A program made the position numbers and the translations under genes. The notes beneath the pieces were generated by a model that was not told the origin of the DNA, did no database searches, and saw only the letters and a list, made by a program, of their open reading frames with translations. From Sulfurovaceae bacterium (GTDB lineage Bacteria; Campylobacterota; Campylobacteria; Campylobacterales; Sulfurovaceae), in the NCBI GenBank assembly GCA_028715055.1, contig JAQTLE010000002.1:1-64000 (forward strand): a DNA stretch of 64,000 bases. The letters run 5' to 3'. The first letter of the stretch is position 1, and each line of letters starts with the position of its first letter. Shown here in pieces: positions 18,321 to 26,277 of the stretch.

Positions 18321-19013
18321 ATGCAATTATGTGTTGCTCTTGATTTGCCATCAACATCCCAAAATCTTGCTCTAGTTCGAGCTACATGTGATTATCCATT
18401 GTGGCTAAAGGTCGGTTTTCGTACCTTCATAAGAGACGGTAGAGATTTCATAGATGAGATCAAAGCCATCAACCCGCAAGCAAAGATATTTTTGGATCTC
18501 AAACTTTATGACATACCAAACACTATGGCTGACGCTGCTGAAGAGATAGCTCATCTTGGCGTAGATATGTTCAACATACATGCAAGCGCAGGAAGCGAAG
18601 CTATGAGGGCCGTTATGGAGAGATTGTCAAATATCCCCAATAGGCCCTTGGTGCTAGCAGTGACTGCTCTTACATCTTTTGATGAAGATAATTTTAAATC
18701 TATATATGAAAAAAGCATTTTGGAAAAAGCTACGCAGTTTGCGCGTATGAGTTATGAAAACGGACTTGATGGCGTAGTATGCAGTGCATTTGAGAGCAGG
18801 GCTATCAAAGAGATCACATCAGATGATTTTCTCACACTTTGCCCGGGCATTCGTCCTTTTGGAGAAGATGCTGGAGATCAAAGCCGTGTGGCTACATTAC
18901 AGCTAGCGCATGAAGAAAAAGTCGATTTCTCTGTAGTAGGAAGGCCTATCTACAAAGATGCAGATCCTGCCTCCAAAGTAAGAGATATATTAGAGGTTAT
19001 TGATTCGTTTTGA
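18321..19013 (+). CDS. pyrF: Orotidine 5'-phosphate decarboxylase
   Basis: Final step of UMP synthesis. The catalytic cluster FLDLKLYDIPNT (near residues 55-66) contains the Asp-Lys-Asp array; HASAGSEAM and the C-terminal phosphate-binding CPGIRPFGEDAGDQ and VVGRPIYKDADP complete the TIM barrel signature. The 230-residue length is normal. It is divergent from the cyclophilin gene, and its 3' end overlaps a tiny convergent membrane ORF. Confidence 0.96.
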   Translation: MQLCVALDLPSTSQNLALVRATCDYPLWLKVGFRTFIRDGRDFIDEIKAINPQAKIFLDLKLYDIPNTMADAAEEIAHLGVDMFNIHASAGSEAMRAVMERLSNIPNRPLVLAVTALTSFDEDNFKSIYEKSILEKATQFARMSYENGLDGVVCSAFESRAIKEITSDDFLTLCPGIRPFGEDAGDQSRVATLQLAHEEKVDFSVVGRPIYKDADPASKVRDILEVIDSF

Positions 19014-19143
19014 GTACAGAACTCGGTTGTTCTTGATGAGCCGGTTTTGTTGTCTTTTCTGTTATATCAACCATGCCTTTAATCATTAAATAAAAAGCTA
19101 TTGCAAAAATAGCCAAGATGATAAGCGGTGTATATTTGTCCAT
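18997..19143 (-). CDS. Possible 48-residue single-pass membrane protein
   Basis: An ORF of 48 codons facing pyrF and overlapping its end by 17 bases. The product begins MDKYTPLIILAIFAIAF, giving one transmembrane helix (residues about 6-22), followed by a short charged and Pro/Gln-rich tail. AAGGGAAAA lies just before the ATG at 19143, a fair ribosome site. I recognise no family. The good start region and clean one-helix layout favour a real small protein, but nothing else supports it. Confidence 0.45.
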   Translation of the reverse strand: MDKYTPLIILAIFAIAFYLMIKGMVDITEKTTKPAHQEQPSSVLKTNQ

Positions 19144-19246
19144 AAATTTTCCCTTCGTTTATAGTCTTTGTAATAATACTATAAATTTTTAAGTTTTTTA
19201 TTAAAATTTTACAACTTATTTAAGCTTCTATTTAAGTCTAACCAAG

Positions 19247-19252
19247 TATAAT
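19247..19252 (+). promoter_or_regulatory. -10 box of the tRNA-Ser gene
   Basis: TATAAT at 19247-19252 lies 16 bases before the mature tRNA 5' end, in an AT-rich run with T stretches upstream instead of a clear -35 box, as is common in this phylum. Confidence 0.6.
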
Positions 19253-19268
19253 CTCATCCACAAAACAC

Positions 19269-19359
19269 GGACAGTTGGGTGAGTTGGCTGAAACCACATC
19301 CCTGCTAAGGATGCGTACGGGAAACTGTACCGAGGGTTCGAATCCCTCACTGTCCGCCA
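19269..19359 (+). tRNA. tRNA-Ser (anticodon GCT)
   Basis: Acceptor stem GGACAGT (19269-19275) pairs with ACTGTCC (19349-19355), followed by discriminator G and an encoded CCA (19357-19359). The anticodon stem CATCC/GGATG encloses loop CTGCTAA with anticodon GCT at 19304-19306, reading AGC/AGU serine codons. A long variable arm (TACGGGAAACTGTACC region) and T-loop GGTTCGAATCC identify a class II tRNA. Confidence 0.96.
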
Positions 19360-19540
19360 CCTACAATTATATAATCCAATCACACAATTTTTATCACCAA
19401 ATCATTTACTAACTAATAAAATTTTATACAATGTTCCTCATTAAGGAAGTCTGCTAAAAAGCAGCCTATCCACTATTTTTTCACTCCTGCACTCTTTGGG
19501 CGAAGAGACACAAGTCAGCTCTATGTATATACGACAATGA

Positions 19541-19562
19541 CAGATGATCATCTGCGTTTTTT
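19541..19562 (+). terminator. Possible rho-independent terminator downstream of tRNA-Ser
   Basis: A palindrome CAGATGA-TCATCTG (19541-19554) is followed by CG and six T bases (19557-19562). It lies about 180 bases after the tRNA and just before the stop of the convergent SGNH gene. With no spacer between the arms the hairpin must open a few central pairs. Confidence 0.4.
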
Positions 19563-19567
19563 GGTCA

Positions 19568-20434
19568 TCATTTCGTTATCTCTACTATGGTTTCATGAAT
19601 CCGCTTGGCAACTCTGGCATAAGCACTGTTACGTAAATGCAATTCATTTACCCAATCAGTAGCAGGATCTAGCATATCTCGAAGATCTACATAATGAAAA
19701 TGTTTATGCTTGGAGGCTAGATCTTTTAGCATTTCATTGTATTTATCGATTATGGTAAATACGGCTTTTTGCTCTTCTTTTGGATCGAAAATGCCTTTTT
19801 GTGCCAATGCAGGCTTAAGCCAAGGACCGGCGAATGTAAAAAGCAACAGATCCACGCCTTTTCCTGTAGGTATCGTATGTCCATAGCCATGTACTATGAT
19901 ATTTGTCAATGGTGAGACTTTGGCGATCTTTTCGATGAGGTCTTCAAAGTATTTGCGAAATATAATGTTGATTATATCATCCACATATTGTTCTCTTAAT
20001 ATACTTAGTCCGGAGTTTTTATGGTTTAGATAAGATGCGAACTCTTCGCCGGCTATATCATTCCCACCGCCAGAAAATAAAAATACCTTTGGTTTGAGCT
20101 CGCTAACTCGACTCAAGATCTTGTTGATAGTTGGGGTTACTGGCATAAAATGTTTGGTAATGCAAGTGCCGTAGATCATATTTTCCAGTGTATCTCCGGC
20201 TTTTGCATAATTATCGATCACATAATCATGATTATTTCGCAAGCAGTCTATGAGATCCGTGCCAGGCAGGTAATCAAACCAAGAATCTCCTTCGGCAAGT
20301 ATTGTTTCATGCTCCTGCCAGGCTTTTGTCACCATAGCTCGTACCGCATCCCGTTCTTTGTATTTGGCTTGCTCTTTAAATAAAGAAACTTGTTCGCTTG
20401 TCCAACTGTCCATTTCCAAAAACTGATCCGACAT
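19568..20434 (-). CDS. SGNH/GDSL-type hydrolase
   Basis: A 288-residue protein with the block order of SGNH hydrolases: AEGDSWFDYLPG with nucleophile Ser51, a Gly in YAKAGDTLENM, GGGND near residues 122-126 supplying the oxyanion Asn, and a C-terminal NELHLRNSAY supplying His. The usual Asp three residues before that His is Asn here. It likely hydrolyses an ester or acyl bond, substrate unknown. No signal peptide is present, so it is cytoplasmic. Good AGGAGG precedes the ATG. It is isolated, convergent with tRNA-Ser. Confidence 0.82.
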   Translation of the reverse strand: MSDQFLEMDSWTSEQVSLFKEQAKYKERDAVRAMVTKAWQEHETILAEGDSWFDYLPGTDLIDCLRNNHDYVIDNYAKAGDTLENMIYGTCITKHFMPVTPTINKILSRVSELKPKVFLFSGGGNDIAGEEFASYLNHKNSGLSILREQYVDDIINIIFRKYFEDLIEKIAKVSPLTNIIVHGYGHTIPTGKGVDLLLFTFAGPWLKPALAQKGIFDPKEEQKAVFTIIDKYNEMLKDLASKHKHFHYVDLRDMLDPATDWVNELHLRNSAYARVAKRIHETIVEITK

Positions 20435-20635
20435 GATATGCCTCCTTGATTTGTTTTTTTAGAAAAAAGTCTTAAATAACTAACATTATGATCACACGCC
20501 TAGCATTAATAAACGAGCATAAAAAAATACTCTTTATTATTATATATCATTACGCTATAAATAGCAATTTTTATAATGGAAAATAATAGAATGATATGAA
20601 AAGTAGAGTAGGGGGGATGTTAATCGAAATAAGCA

Positions 20636-20791
20636 TTATCTGCTTATTACATAATGTCGATCTAAAAGTTTTTTAGCATCATTTGTTGCAAGTCCTGATT
20701 TAGAACATGCAACATCAAATAGTTCATTATTACGTAAAAGTCTAATCAAAACTTTTAGTCTTGTTTTTATTGGTATATTTTGTATTGACAT
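20636..20791 (-). CDS. Small 51-residue basic protein, unknown
   Basis: An ORF starting at ATG 20791 with GGAG six bases upstream. The product begins MSIQNIPIKTRLKVLIRLL, is rich in Lys/Arg/Leu, and continues with an Asn-Glu-Leu-Phe-Asp-Val segment and LATNDAKKLLDRHY, which could form a small helix-turn-helix or three-helix bundle. I recognise no family. It is flanked by non-coding DNA on both sides in a loosely packed stretch. Confidence 0.5.
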   Translation of the reverse strand: MSIQNIPIKTRLKVLIRLLRNNELFDVACSKSGLATNDAKKLLDRHYVISR

Positions 20792-21094
20792 ATTTTTCTC
20801 CTTGTATTTTTAAATGTAATTGATAGTAAAAGATGTATTTGAATCGCTGATCTTTGGGTTGTTATCTCAGCGAGCTATCATATTGGTCTAGTTTGCGGTA
20901 AATATAAATAAATTTGATTGAATCATAGATAAGAAAACGACATAATAGATTAGAAGTATATCGATATAAACTTGTATAATAATAAATATTAAACATGGTG
21001 GAGTCTTTTAAGCTTAATGTAACAAATGGATACCAAAAAATCAATTCGTTACGACATTCGCATAGACTCTTACATAGAGAAAAAATATTTTTTA
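20792..21094. other. Intergenic region, 303 bases
   Basis: Non-coding as far as I can see. It contains an imperfectly spaced stem TCGCTGA (20844-20850) / TCAGCGA (20867-20873) with a 16-base loop. Short open frames on both strands here lack ribosome sites and have atypical composition (one is very rich in Tyr), so I do not call them. Confidence 0.5.
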
Positions 21095-21685
21095 CTATCC
21101 CAAATATTTCTCTAAGTGTGCTAAAAATCTCACTTTTTCGTGCTCTAAGTTCAAATCGCCTTTGAAGACATCATGCACAGAGTATGTCTCTAGCGGTTTA
21201 GCTCCACAAAACTGAAATGTTTTATGTGTCGCGACATTGGCTTCATCGAGACTCAATCCATCAAAAAACCCATCTTTGTTGTCAAACTCCGAAATAGGGC
21301 AATTATAAGTTAAAGATAACATATAGTGCTTGGCTTGCATCAAGCCACCACTACCATATTTTTTAGAAGCATCACTTCTGCTTCTACCATCGCTTGTGTA
21401 TGTCACGGTATCTTTGCCGGCAGAAAATATCTCATCAATATACTTTTTGGTAATCCATGGTACGCCCATCCAATAAATAGGATATTGAAAGAGTATGATA
21501 TCTGCCCATGCAAACTTTTCTAGTTCTTCTTGGATGTCGTAGCTACTCTCAACTTTTGAGTTTTTAACATTAAAGCCATGTTGGTTACAAAATTCATTTG
21601 CACTGTCTATGTAAAACTGTGTCAATTTTCCTTCTGCGATATTTGGATAATATTGATGACCATTGATAATAAGTATGTTTTTCAT
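21095..21685 (-). CDS. mdaB: NAD(P)H:quinone oxidoreductase MdaB-like flavodoxin-fold protein
   Basis: A 196-residue FMN/FAD-binding protein of the MdaB/KefF/NQO group. It begins MKNILIINGHQYYP, a flavodoxin-fold beta1-loop, and has the family segment WADIILFQYPIYWMGVPW near residues 60-77 plus an LSLTYNCP strand. MdaB performs two-electron reduction of quinones, limiting oxidative stress; in Helicobacter it contributes to oxidant resistance. It is monocistronic, divergent from the leader/Cache gene. AAGGAAAAAT precedes the ATG. Confidence 0.85.
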   Translation of the reverse strand: MKNILIINGHQYYPNIAEGKLTQFYIDSANEFCNQHGFNVKNSKVESSYDIQEELEKFAWADIILFQYPIYWMGVPWITKKYIDEIFSAGKDTVTYTSDGRSRSDASKKYGSGGLMQAKHYMLSLTYNCPISEFDNKDGFFDGLSLDEANVATHKTFQFCGAKPLETYSVHDVFKGDLNLEHEKVRFLAHLEKYLG

Positions 21686-21778
21686 TATTTTTCCTTGATA
21701 TATTTACTTTAAAGATTATAGATGTAATGTACTTAATTTATCTTTTTATATCCTTCTATTAAAAATATCAATGATTGT

Positions 21779-21807
21779 TTGAGTATTGATGAATGTAACA
21801 ATATAAT
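21779..21807 (+). promoter_or_regulatory. Promoter for the structured leader
   Basis: TTGAGT (21779-21784) and TATAAT (21802-21807) are spaced by 17 bases. Transcription would begin near 21814, right at the 5' arm of the first hairpin (21815). Confidence 0.65.
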
Positions 21808-21814
21808 AGAATAT

Positions 21815-21874
21815 GTTCCCATCGGGGAGAATGGGAACTGGAGAGTATATGGTATTCCTATAGGGAGATAGGAA
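21815..21874 (+). ncRNA. Two tandem stem-loops with conserved GGGAG loops
   Basis: Hairpin 1: GTTCCCAT (21815-21822), loop CGGGGAGA, ATGGGAAC (21831-21838). Hairpin 2: TTCCTAT (21855-21861), loop AGGGAG, ATAGGAA (21868-21874). The two are copies of one module: a C:G pair in the first is a T:A pair in the second, so the stem is preserved by a compensatory change while the GGGAG loop stays. Exposed GGA-type loops are typical of CsrA/RsmA sites or of targets for C-rich small RNAs; which, if either, is unknown. Confidence 0.55.
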
Positions 21875-22023
21875 CGAGTGAAAATTTACCAGAAAAAAAT
21901 TACATAATAATAACATCAAATCTTTTCTTAATTATGTTACAATAAGATAAGTGAAATTTCACACGGTCTCAAAAAGAGTTTTTAATCCTCAAGTAAAATA
22001 CTTGAATGAAAGAGGAGTCAAAA

Positions 22024-23526
22024 ATGAAAAAGATCATCCCGATACTGCTTGCTTCTATGCTTGTAAGCTTGGCATGGGCTAAAAAATCTACATATAGCCC
22101 ATCAAATGATAATTCAAAAGCCACGCTAAATATCGCTGCGAATTATCTCGAATCGGTTTTTACAAATACATTGGATTCTCTAGAGCTAATCGCATCCACG
22201 CCCGAGGCAAAAAGTGGTGATTGGAACGGGATCAGGCGATATCTCAGTCAATTAGCTTCTGATGACCCGGGGGTTTATTTTTTTGTTTTGCCAAATGGGA
22301 ATTATTATACTTTAACACAGGATTATACTAATCTAAATCTCAGCGATCGGCCTTATTTCAAATCTTTATTTGCCGGAAATCCAGTCTTGGGCTTCACGAT
22401 GTATAGCCGTTCCACAGATAAGAAATCAGCCTTGGTGGCCGTTCCTGTGATATCCGGCAATATAACAGTAGGAGCTCTTGGAGCTTCTATATTTCTCGAT
22501 GATCTGCATGCGAAATTAAATAAGGAATTTGACTTGCCCAAAAACTATCTATGGTTTGTCATAGATTCAAAAGGGGATGACGTGCTCGATAAGGATAAAG
22601 ATTTTATCTTTATGAATACGCTTACACAAGGCAGTAAGTCTTTGCATGATGAGGTAACAAAAGCCCTTAAAAATAAAAGTGGTGTCATGCAGTACGAAAT
22701 AAACGGTATTACGCGGTATGCAAAATACCAAAAACTGCCAAATATGAATTGGTGGATTGTTTTGGCAAAAACAGATAGTATGCAAATAAAAACACCAATG
22801 CCCATGAAACTCTCACTCGAACATTTTGTACCAAATCTGCAAAATAGTCTAGACAAAATAGATAGCTCTTTGGCGAGATCGATAGAAACAAGTAGGCCAA
22901 ACATAAAAAATGAGAGCGAGATAAGAAAGTTTCTTAGTCTAGTGCTTAATGAAAATCCTGTCGTGGTAGAAGCAGGGTTCGTAGATAAAAAAGGGATACT
23001 TCGTTATATAGAGCCGGGTGATTATAAAAATTTTGAAAAATCAGATATTAGCAACCAAGAACATGTAATATCTATGCGTAAAAATCCAAGGGCTGTATTT
23101 AGCAAAGGATTTAAAGCCGTAGAGGGATTTTTATCAGTCGATTTGGCGCGCCCATTGTATGATGATAAAAATAACTTCGCAGGCTCTGTCAGTGAGTTGA
23201 TCAGCCCAGAACTTCTGATCGAGCCGATCCTCAAAAAAAGCACGATACCACCAGGTTATGAACTTTTGATAATGCAGCCTGACGGAATGATCATTTATGA
23301 TCAGGACAAAGAAGAGATCGGCAGAAATCTTTTTAGTGATTCGATGTATGCCGAGTATGAAAGTCTGTTGGATTTGGGTAAAAAGATCGCTTCTACACCT
23401 ACAGGTAAAGGAAGCTATATTTTCATTGAGTCAAAAGATAAGGTTATCAAAAATGCCATGTGGCAAACGGTCAGACTACATGATCAAGAATGGAGAGTGA
23501 TTTTGATACATAGAGCATATGATTAG
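22024..23526 (+). CDS. Secreted periplasmic protein with tandem Cache (PDC) domains
   Basis: A 500-residue protein with a Sec signal (residues 1-18, cleavage after AWA) and two sensor-like halves. The first (about 35-255) has LNLSDRPYFK and an RSTDKKSALVAVPV strand, ending in NWWIVL. The second (about 275-500) has KNPRAVFSKG, DLARPLYDD and EWRVILIH. These are the ligand pockets of chemoreceptors and sensor kinases, yet no second membrane helix, HAMP or signalling domain follows. The start is ATG 22024 with AGAGGAG upstream, not the earlier ATG 22006. It precedes mgtA by 61 bases. Ligand and partner unknown. Confidence 0.8.
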   Translation: MKKIIPILLASMLVSLAWAKKSTYSPSNDNSKATLNIAANYLESVFTNTLDSLELIASTPEAKSGDWNGIRRYLSQLASDDPGVYFFVLPNGNYYTLTQDYTNLNLSDRPYFKSLFAGNPVLGFTMYSRSTDKKSALVAVPVISGNITVGALGASIFLDDLHAKLNKEFDLPKNYLWFVIDSKGDDVLDKDKDFIFMNTLTQGSKSLHDEVTKALKNKSGVMQYEINGITRYAKYQKLPNMNWWIVLAKTDSMQIKTPMPMKLSLEHFVPNLQNSLDKIDSSLARSIETSRPNIKNESEIRKFLSLVLNENPVVVEAGFVDKKGILRYIEPGDYKNFEKSDISNQEHVISMRKNPRAVFSKGFKAVEGFLSVDLARPLYDDKNNFAGSVSELISPELLIEPILKKSTIPPGYELLIMQPDGMIIYDQDKEEIGRNLFSDSMYAEYESLLDLGKKIASTPTGKGSYIFIESKDKVIKNAMWQTVRLHDQEWRVILIHRAYD

Positions 23527-23531
23527 AGAAC

Positions 23532-23566
23532 AAAGCTATCCAAGGAAAACAGCGTGAAATAGCTTT
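23532..23566 (+). promoter_or_regulatory. Intergenic stem-loop between the Cache gene and mgtA
   Basis: AAAGCTAT (23532-23539) pairs perfectly with ATAGCTTT (23559-23566) around a 19-base loop, in the 61-base gap before mgtA. No T run follows, so it is more likely a processing, stability or attenuation element than a terminator. Confidence 0.4.
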
Positions 23567-23587
23567 CTAAGATGAAAAGGAAAGAAA

Positions 23588-26269
23588 ATGTTTAAATATG
23601 ATCACTTTTTTCAAAATATAACGACATCATTTATGCCAAAACATCTAAAAGCTTCTAAGCAAAACATAATTTATGCGCAATCAGGCACTAACAAGTTAAA
23701 AAAATTAGCAGAATGTTCAAAAGATGAGTTATTTGTGATTTTGAAAAGTTCCGAAAAGGGTCTCGATAAAAATGATGCCAAAAGAAGATTGCAAACATTT
23801 GGAAAAAATATTATCTCTGAAAATAAAAAAACAAATCCATTTGTCGTATTGTATGAAAATATAAAAAATCCTTTAATGCTTATGCTTATCGTCTTGGCTA
23901 GCGTGTCTTTTTATATGAATGACGCCAGGACGGCAATCGTTGTTTTGAGTATGACATTTCTTAGCGTGATTTTGTCTTCGATGCAAGAATTTCGTTCAAG
24001 TAAGGCAGCAGAAGAACTTAGTAATATGGTTTCATCAACAGCTTCGATTCTTAGGTTTGAAAATACCAATATTACCAATAAACCAAATTCGCAAATAATT
24101 GAAATTCCTATAATAAATATTGTACCGGGAGACATAGTATATTTGAGCGCCGGAAATATTATCCCAGCAGACCTTAGGATATTAAGTGCAAAAGATCTGT
24201 TCTCAAATCAAGCATCACTGACGGGAGAAGCAATGCCTGTTGAAAAATTTGCAATTAATGATAGTAATGAGATAGAGTCTATGCTTGAAGCACACAATGT
24301 ATGTTTTATGGGATCGAGCATAGAGAGCGGAACAGCTGTTGGAATCGTTTGTACGACCGGCAAAGAAACATATTTGGGTTCTATAGCAAAAACAATTGAA
24401 AGCGCTGCGGTACCGACTAGTTTTGATATCGGTATAAAAAGATTTACTTGGCTGATGCTTAAGTTTATGTTTGTAATGGTGCCTATTGTTATGCTTGTGA
24501 ATGGTTTTTTGAAGCATGATTGGATAGGCGCATTTTTGTTTGGTTTATCTGTGGCTGTGGGACTGGCTCCAGAAATGCTTCCTATGATAGTTACTGTCAA
24601 TTTAAGCAAAGGTGCTTTTGCGCTATCTAAGCAAAAGGTAATTGTTAAAAAATTAAGTTCGATACAAAACTTTGGAGCAATGGATATTTTATGTACAGAC
24701 AAGACAGGAACACTCACACAAAATAAGATTATATTAGAACGTCATATTGATGCAAGCGGCAAAGAGAGCAATCATGTTTTAGAGCTAGCCTATCTAAATA
24801 GTTTTTATCAAACAGGACTAAAGAATCTACTTGACATGGCTGTATTGGAACATAATGAAATAGAAGCGTTGGCAAAAAATGAGTATCCGCAAAAAATAGA
24901 TGAGATCCCTTTTGACTTCGTTAGAAAAAGAATGTCGGTCGTGGTAGGCAAAACAGACAATAGTCATGTTTTGATAACAAAAGGTGCTGCAGAAGAAATG
25001 ATAAAAATATCTACCCATGTCGAAAAAGACGGGAAAATATTGCCGCTTGACAGCAGTATGTATAATGATATTTTTAAGATCGTTCACGATTATAACAACA
25101 ATGGTTTTAGAGTGATAGCAGTTGCATATAAAAATATATCTATTTTGCAAAAAAGCTATGGAGTTTCGGATGAATCACAAATGATCTTAGCAGGCTTTGT
25201 ATCTTTTTTGGACCCTCCAAAGCATAGTGCAAAAGAAGCACTTACTGCTTTGCGTGAATATGGCGTTGATGTAAAGGTACTTACCGGCGATAATGAAATT
25301 GTCACCAAAAAAGTCTGCAAAGATGTAGAGTTGGAAGTTATTGAAGTATATGCAGGATCAGACATTGATAAAATGAGCGACGATGAGCTTAAAATAGCTG
25401 TAGAAAAAGCCAATATATTTGTCAAATTATCGCCGGATAACAAAGCTAGGATCGTATCTGCTCTTGGACAAAACGGGCATACGGTCGGCTTTTTGGGAGA
25501 CGGCATAAATGATGCTCCGGCACTCAAAATGGCAGATGTAGGCATCTCAGTCAATACTGCTGTGGATATAGCTAAAGAAACCGCAGATATTATATTGCTC
25601 GAAAGAAGTCTGCTTGTGCTGCAAAAAGGAGTATTGTTGGGTAGAAAAGTATTTGTTAATATTATAAAATACATCAGGATGGGTGCAAGTTCCAATTATG
25701 GCAATATGTTCAGCGTCGTGGGAGCCAGCGCAATACTTCCTTTTATTCCCATGCAGCCGATCCAGATCGTTACGAATAATTTCTTGTATGATCTATCTCA
25801 ATCAACAACGCCTACTGATAACGTGGATGATGAATTGATAAAAAAACCAAGAAAATGGGATATAGCGGATATAAAAAATTTTATGCTTATAGTCGGTCCG
25901 ACAAGTTCGGTATTTGATTATATTACTTTTGCCGTAATGATATTTGTATTTAATGCATGGACAAATGTACCCTTATTTCAAACAGGCTGGTTTGTGGAGT
26001 CTTTGATATCGCAAACACTAATCATACATATAATAAGAACCAATAAGATCCCGTTTTTTCAAAGTACGGCTAGTTTGCCGGTAATTTTGATGACGACAGC
26101 TATTATATGCTTGGCTATATGGCTGCCTTTTTCACCATTTGCAAAAACATTAGGATTTGTATCATTGCCTGTCAGATATTGGGGTATATTAGTTGCTATG
26201 ATGTTCGGGTATGTTTTATTGACGCAAAGCGTTAAGATGTACTATATCAAAAAATTTGCAAAGATATAG
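23588..26269 (+). CDS. mgtA: Magnesium-importing P-type ATPase (MgtA/MgtB type)
   Basis: Type IIIB P-type ATPase of 893 residues that brings Mg2+ into the cell. Features in order: cytoplasmic N-terminus, helices near 95-135, the actuator loop with SLTGEAMPVEK (near 211), the PEM-containing helix (GLAPEMLPMIV), phosphorylation motif DKTGTLTQ (Asp near 372), GDGINDAPAL hinge (near 639), and four or more C-terminal helices with NFLYDLSQ. Pairs with a periplasmic Cache protein upstream. MgtA genes are commonly Mg2+-regulated; whether the leader here senses Mg2+ is unknown. Confidence 0.93.
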   Translation: MFKYDHFFQNITTSFMPKHLKASKQNIIYAQSGTNKLKKLAECSKDELFVILKSSEKGLDKNDAKRRLQTFGKNIISENKKTNPFVVLYENIKNPLMLMLIVLASVSFYMNDARTAIVVLSMTFLSVILSSMQEFRSSKAAEELSNMVSSTASILRFENTNITNKPNSQIIEIPIINIVPGDIVYLSAGNIIPADLRILSAKDLFSNQASLTGEAMPVEKFAINDSNEIESMLEAHNVCFMGSSIESGTAVGIVCTTGKETYLGSIAKTIESAAVPTSFDIGIKRFTWLMLKFMFVMVPIVMLVNGFLKHDWIGAFLFGLSVAVGLAPEMLPMIVTVNLSKGAFALSKQKVIVKKLSSIQNFGAMDILCTDKTGTLTQNKIILERHIDASGKESNHVLELAYLNSFYQTGLKNLLDMAVLEHNEIEALAKNEYPQKIDEIPFDFVRKRMSVVVGKTDNSHVLITKGAAEEMIKISTHVEKDGKILPLDSSMYNDIFKIVHDYNNNGFRVIAVAYKNISILQKSYGVSDESQMILAGFVSFLDPPKHSAKEALTALREYGVDVKVLTGDNEIVTKKVCKDVELEVIEVYAGSDIDKMSDDELKIAVEKANIFVKLSPDNKARIVSALGQNGHTVGFLGDGINDAPALKMADVGISVNTAVDIAKETADIILLERSLLVLQKGVLLGRKVFVNIIKYIRMGASSNYGNMFSVVGASAILPFIPMQPIQIVTNNFLYDLSQSTTPTDNVDDELIKKPRKWDIADIKNFMLIVGPTSSVFDYITFAVMIFVFNAWTNVPLFQTGWFVESLISQTLIIHIIRTNKIPFFQSTASLPVILMTTAIICLAIWLPFSPFAKTLGFVSLPVRYWGILVAMMFGYVLLTQSVKMYYIKKFAKI

Positions 26270-26277
26270 TTTGTTTC

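Larger units (their letters stand above)
21686..22023 (+). other. Structured leader region ahead of the Cache-mgtA genes
   Basis: A 338-base gap between divergent genes. In order on the + strand it holds a promoter (21779-21807), two similar hairpins with G-rich loops (21815-21838 and 21855-21874), a perfect 12-base palindrome GTGAAATTTCAC (21951-21962), a stem CAAGTA/TACTTG (21990-22004) and a CCTC (21987-21990) that could pair with the GAGG of the downstream Shine-Dalgarno. The predicted leader is about 210 nt. No ORF fits. Confidence 0.55.

Noticed and set aside
20611-20616. Run of six G as a phase-variable tract
   Set aside because: Too short for typical Campylobacterota slipped-strand tracts (8 or more) and not inside a gene.
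20862-21044. Minus-strand open frame of 60 codons, Tyr-rich
   Set aside because: Starts with a non-ATG codon, has no ribosome site, and composition is that of translated AT-rich non-coding DNA.
19269-22000. Integrative element at tRNA-Ser
   Set aside because: No integrase, no transposase and no repeat of the tRNA 3' end seen within the window; kept only as a low-interest possibility.
21686-22023. Known Mg2+ riboswitch (M-box) ahead of mgtA
   Set aside because: The conserved M-box core is not visible, and the structured region lies ahead of the Cache gene rather than mgtA.
24208-25695. Long minus-strand frames opposite mgtA
   Set aside because: They lie entirely within the conserved P-type ATPase gene and show no recognisable domain.
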